Shown here: positions 5,540-7,643 of the stretch, piece after piece
Numbering within the stretch: position 1 is the stretch's first letter
Layout: every line of letters begins with the position of its first letter
Origin: an uncultured Eubacteriales bacterium
Lineage (GTDB): Bacteria > Bacillota > Clostridia > Oscillospirales > Oscillospiraceae
NCBI GenBank assembly: GCA_902475515.1
Contig: CABSAB010000056.1
Coordinates: 1-7,643 of the forward strand
Length of the DNA stretch: 7,643 nucleotides
Direction: 5' to 3'
The notes under the pieces: model-generated
Told to the model about the DNA's origin: nothing
Databases searched by the model: none
The model's input: only the letters and a program-made list of their open reading frames with translations
Made by a program: the position numbers and the translations under genes

Positions 5540-7384
5540 ATGAACGAGAAGATTCAGGTAGAATATTCCAAGCTTACATCGCCATTTGAGGGCAAGGGGC
5601 CCATGGCGCCTAAGAACTTTGAGGGGCTTGTCCAGGGGACCTTCCAGCTGCCGGCAGGGTATCTGTTTGAGGAAGGGCGGCGTCCCTTCCCGGTGGCAAC
5701 GGTTCTGGACCGGGATGTGGCCATCAAGATGCGGGACGGCATTACCATCTATTGCGATGTGTACCGTCCTGAGGGGGATGAAAAGGTCCCGGCGATCATC
5801 TCCTGGGGCTGCGCGGGAAAGCGCGGCATGAACAACATGCTTGACGGCATGGGCATGGGCCCCGGCGATCCCATGGATATGTCTAAAAAGCCGGATGACA
5901 TGCCGTCTATGGGCGAAGCCCCCGGCGACGACGGCGGCTTCGGCGACTGGGCCGGCCGGGCGGATATGCCCAAGATGCCTGTGACCCACAAGCAGCCGCC
6001 CCGAATGGGCATTCCCAAGACCGCCCTCTCGGGCCTCCAGGCCTGGGAATCTCTGGACCCGGCGGAGTGGGTGCAGTACGGCTATGCCATTGTCTGCTGC
6101 GATCCCCGGGGCTGCTACATGTCCGAGGGTGACGTTCGCTATTTCGGAAAGCTGGATGCGGAGGATATCTATGACACCATCGAGGCCCTGGCCGTGCTGC
6201 CCTGGTGCAACGGCAAGGTGGCCATGGGCGGCAGCTCCTGGTATGCCATGACCCAGTGGTGCGCGGCCTCCTACGCCCCGCCCCATCTGGCGGCCATCTC
6301 CCCCTGGGAAGGCGAGGGCGATTTGTACCGGGATGAGTACATGCGCGGTGGCATCCCCATGGCGGCCATGCCTGCCACCGGGCGGACTTTCGGCTTCGGC
6401 AGCATCGAGGATATCTCCAAAATGATGGACAAATATCCCCTGTACAACGAATACTGGGAGGATAAGACCTGGGACTTTGAGAAGATCACGGTTCCGGCCT
6501 ATATCGTGGCCAGCCTGGGCTCGCAGATGCACTGCCGGGGCGCCTTTGACGGCTACCGCCGTATCGCTTCGGAAAACAAATGGCTCCGGGTCCATGACCG
6601 TCAGGAGTGGGTGGACCTCTACGATCCTGAGAGTATGGCGGACCTGCGCCGGTTCTTCGACCACTTCCTCAAGGGCAAGAACAACGGCTGGGAATATACC
6701 CCCCGAGTCCGCCTGAGCGTTCTGGATCCCGGCGGAGTGGACAAGGTGAATGTTCCTGCCTCGGATTTCCCGCCGAAGGACCAGCAGTTGAAGAAATACT
6801 ATCTGGACAGCGAAAGCGGTAAGCTGGTGCCGGATGTGCCTGCGGAAGCTGCGGTTTCCTACAATGCGGAAGCGGAGGATGAGACCGGACGCACCTCCTT
6901 TAAGATGACCTTCAACAAGGAGACGAACCTCATCGGTTACGCCAAGATCAAGCTGTGGGTGGAGGCCCAGGGCTATGACGATATGGACCTGTTTATTCGG
7001 ATACAGAAGACCAATGCCCAAGGCGAAATTCTCTATCAGGACTCCATCTGCTTCCTGTATTCCGGCCCGGATACCATGCTGCGGGTCTCCCTCCGGGAGC
7101 TGGACGCGGAGAAGTCCACGGAGAACGAGCCTGTGCAGACCTTCCGGACTGTGCAGAAGCTGAAACCCGGCGAGATCGTGCCCATTGAGCTTGCCTTCTG
7201 GCCCACCAGTATGGTGTTCCATCCCGGCGAGACGCTGGAGCTGGTGGTGGCGGGCTACGACTATATGCCCTCCCGGCCCATGGACCGTCCCACCTCTGTG
7301 GTGGACAACAAGGGGACCCATATCATTCACACCGGCGGCAAGTACGACTCCTACCTGCTGCTGCCGGAAGTCTATGAACTGTGA
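5540..7384 (+). CDS. CocE/NonD-type alpha/beta hydrolase H2
   Basis: This complete 614-residue protein is of normal length for CocE/NonD (S15-like) hydrolases, which cleave esters or amides. AGGAG sits 8 bases before the ATG. Visible in order are IKMRDGITIYCDVYRP (62-77), a Met/Gly/Asp-rich insert (97-156), CCDPRGCYMSEGD (186-198), the nucleophile elbow GSSWYA (231-236, Ser233), RDEYMRGG (264-271), KWLRVHD with His352, and FFDHFLKG (372-379). A C-terminal jelly-roll domain covers about 385-610, with VEAQGYDDMDLF (474-485). No signal peptide is present, so it is probably cytoplasmic and acts on imported material. The classical GWYD segment carrying the catalytic Asp appears here as SLGS (325-328), and the oxyanion-hole Tyr of CocE is not evident near 89-95. 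The triad may therefore differ from that of cocaine esterase. A true X-prolyl dipeptidase role cannot be excluded. The gene is probably co-transcribed with SBP2 and H3. Confidence 0.9.
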   Translation: MNEKIQVEYSKLTSPFEGKGPMAPKNFEGLVQGTFQLPAGYLFEEGRRPFPVATVLDRDVAIKMRDGITIYCDVYRPEGDEKVPAIISWGCAGKRGMNNMLDGMGMGPGDPMDMSKKPDDMPSMGEAPGDDGGFGDWAGRADMPKMPVTHKQPPRMGIPKTALSGLQAWESLDPAEWVQYGYAIVCCDPRGCYMSEGDVRYFGKLDAEDIYDTIEALAVLPWCNGKVAMGGSSWYAMTQWCAASYAPPHLAAISPWEGEGDLYRDEYMRGGIPMAAMPATGRTFGFGSIEDISKMMDKYPLYNEYWEDKTWDFEKITVPAYIVASLGSQMHCRGAFDGYRRIASENKWLRVHDRQEWVDLYDPESMADLRRFFDHFLKGKNNGWEYTPRVRLSVLDPGGVDKVNVPASDFPPKDQQLKKYYLDSESGKLVPDVPAEAAVSYNAEAEDETGRTSFKMTFNKETNLIGYAKIKLWVEAQGYDDMDLFIRIQKTNAQGEILYQDSICFLYSGPDTMLRVSLRELDAEKSTENEPVQTFRTVQKLKPGEIVPIELAFWPTSMVFHPGETLELVVAGYDYMPSRPMDRPTSVVDNKGTHIIHTGGKYDSYLLLPEVYEL

Positions 7385-7392
7385 GGTATGAC

Positions 7393-7643
7393 ATGTCGAT
7401 CGAAGTTGTATATTATCCGGTAAACCCGGCGGATACACCGGGGTCAGGTTATCCAGGCTTCCAGCCCCATACGGAGGTCTATCCCAAGGGCTATCAGGCT
7501 CAGGAGGGACGACTGCCCTTTGCCTGCGACACCATCTGCGAGCAGGATGTGGAGATCGTGCTGCGGGATGGTACGAAGATCTATGCGGATGTGTACCGTC
7601 CGGTGAGCGAGGAGCCTGTTCCGGCCATCCTAGCCTGGGGGCC
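7393..7643 (+). CDS. CocE/NonD-type alpha/beta hydrolase H3 (partial, N-terminus only)
   Basis: The ATG at 7393 starts 8 bases after the H2 stop. Its GTGAGG ribosome binding site overlaps the H2 stop codon with 6 bases of spacing, so translational coupling is likely. The 83 codons in the window align with residues about 16-90 of H2: GYQAQEGRLPF vs GYLFEEGRRPF, DVEIVLRDGTKIYADVYRP vs DVAIKMRDGITIYCDVYRP, and VPAILAWG vs VPAIISWG. This is the first beta-sheet region of the same hydrolase family. The nucleophile elbow and the rest lie beyond the right edge, so it cannot be said whether this copy is complete. The nearer ATG at 7388 is in another frame and stops after eleven codons. Confidence 0.85.
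   Translation, partial: MSIEVVYYPVNPADTPGSGYPGFQPHTEVYPKGYQAQEGRLPFACDTICEQDVEIVLRDGTKIYADVYRPVSEEPVPAILAWG

Noticed and set aside
5432..7438. 668-codon open frame on the minus strand opposite hydrolase H2
   Set aside because: It is a long antisense frame produced by GC-rich codon use of H2. It has no ribosome binding site or family resemblance, while H2 on the plus strand is clearly homologous to H1.

Overview
The window looks like a gene cluster from a Gram-positive, Clostridia-type bacterium. The coding regions are fairly GC-rich, the intergenic DNA is AT-rich, and the ribosome binding sites are close to AAAGGAGG. Two lipoproteins have typical lipoboxes, and the solute-binding proteins resemble the family-1 (LplA/YtcQ-like) proteins common in Firmicutes. 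A gut Oscillospiraceae-like origin is a guess from overall style. No taxonomic marker is present.

Layout: the cluster is built as a mirror image around a 437-base divergent promoter region (3268-3704). The left arm is on the minus strand: a lipoprotein solute-binding protein gene (SBP1, 1528-3267), a strong hairpin, then a CocE/NonD-type alpha/beta hydrolase (H1, 1-1459, C-terminus cut by the window edge). The right arm is on the plus strand: a paralogous lipoprotein solute-binding protein (SBP2, 3705-5447), a hairpin, a second CocE/NonD hydrolase (H2, 5540-7384), and 8 bases later the start of a third hydrolase paralog (H3, 7393 to the right edge). Each arm has a credible sigma-A-type promoter. 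The two halves of the divergent region share an 8-base element (TTGCACAA) in opposite orientations, which could be a common operator.

The main anomaly is in SBP1. Its reading frame is intact from the lipoprotein signal to the C-terminus except for a single in-frame TAG at codon 91 (2995-2997), just after the low-complexity tether and before the ligand-binding domain. The gene is therefore a recently broken copy, a sequencing error, or a case of read-through. No frameshift or other stop accompanies it.

Likely joint role (inference): the solute-binding lipoproteins capture an unknown small ligand outside the membrane for an ABC importer whose permeases and ATPase are not in the window. The signal-less cytoplasmic hydrolases then cleave an ester or amide bond in the imported compound. 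The hydrolases depart from the classical CocE catalytic layout, so chemistry and substrate stay open. No RNA genes, mobile elements, CRISPR arrays or phage genes were seen.
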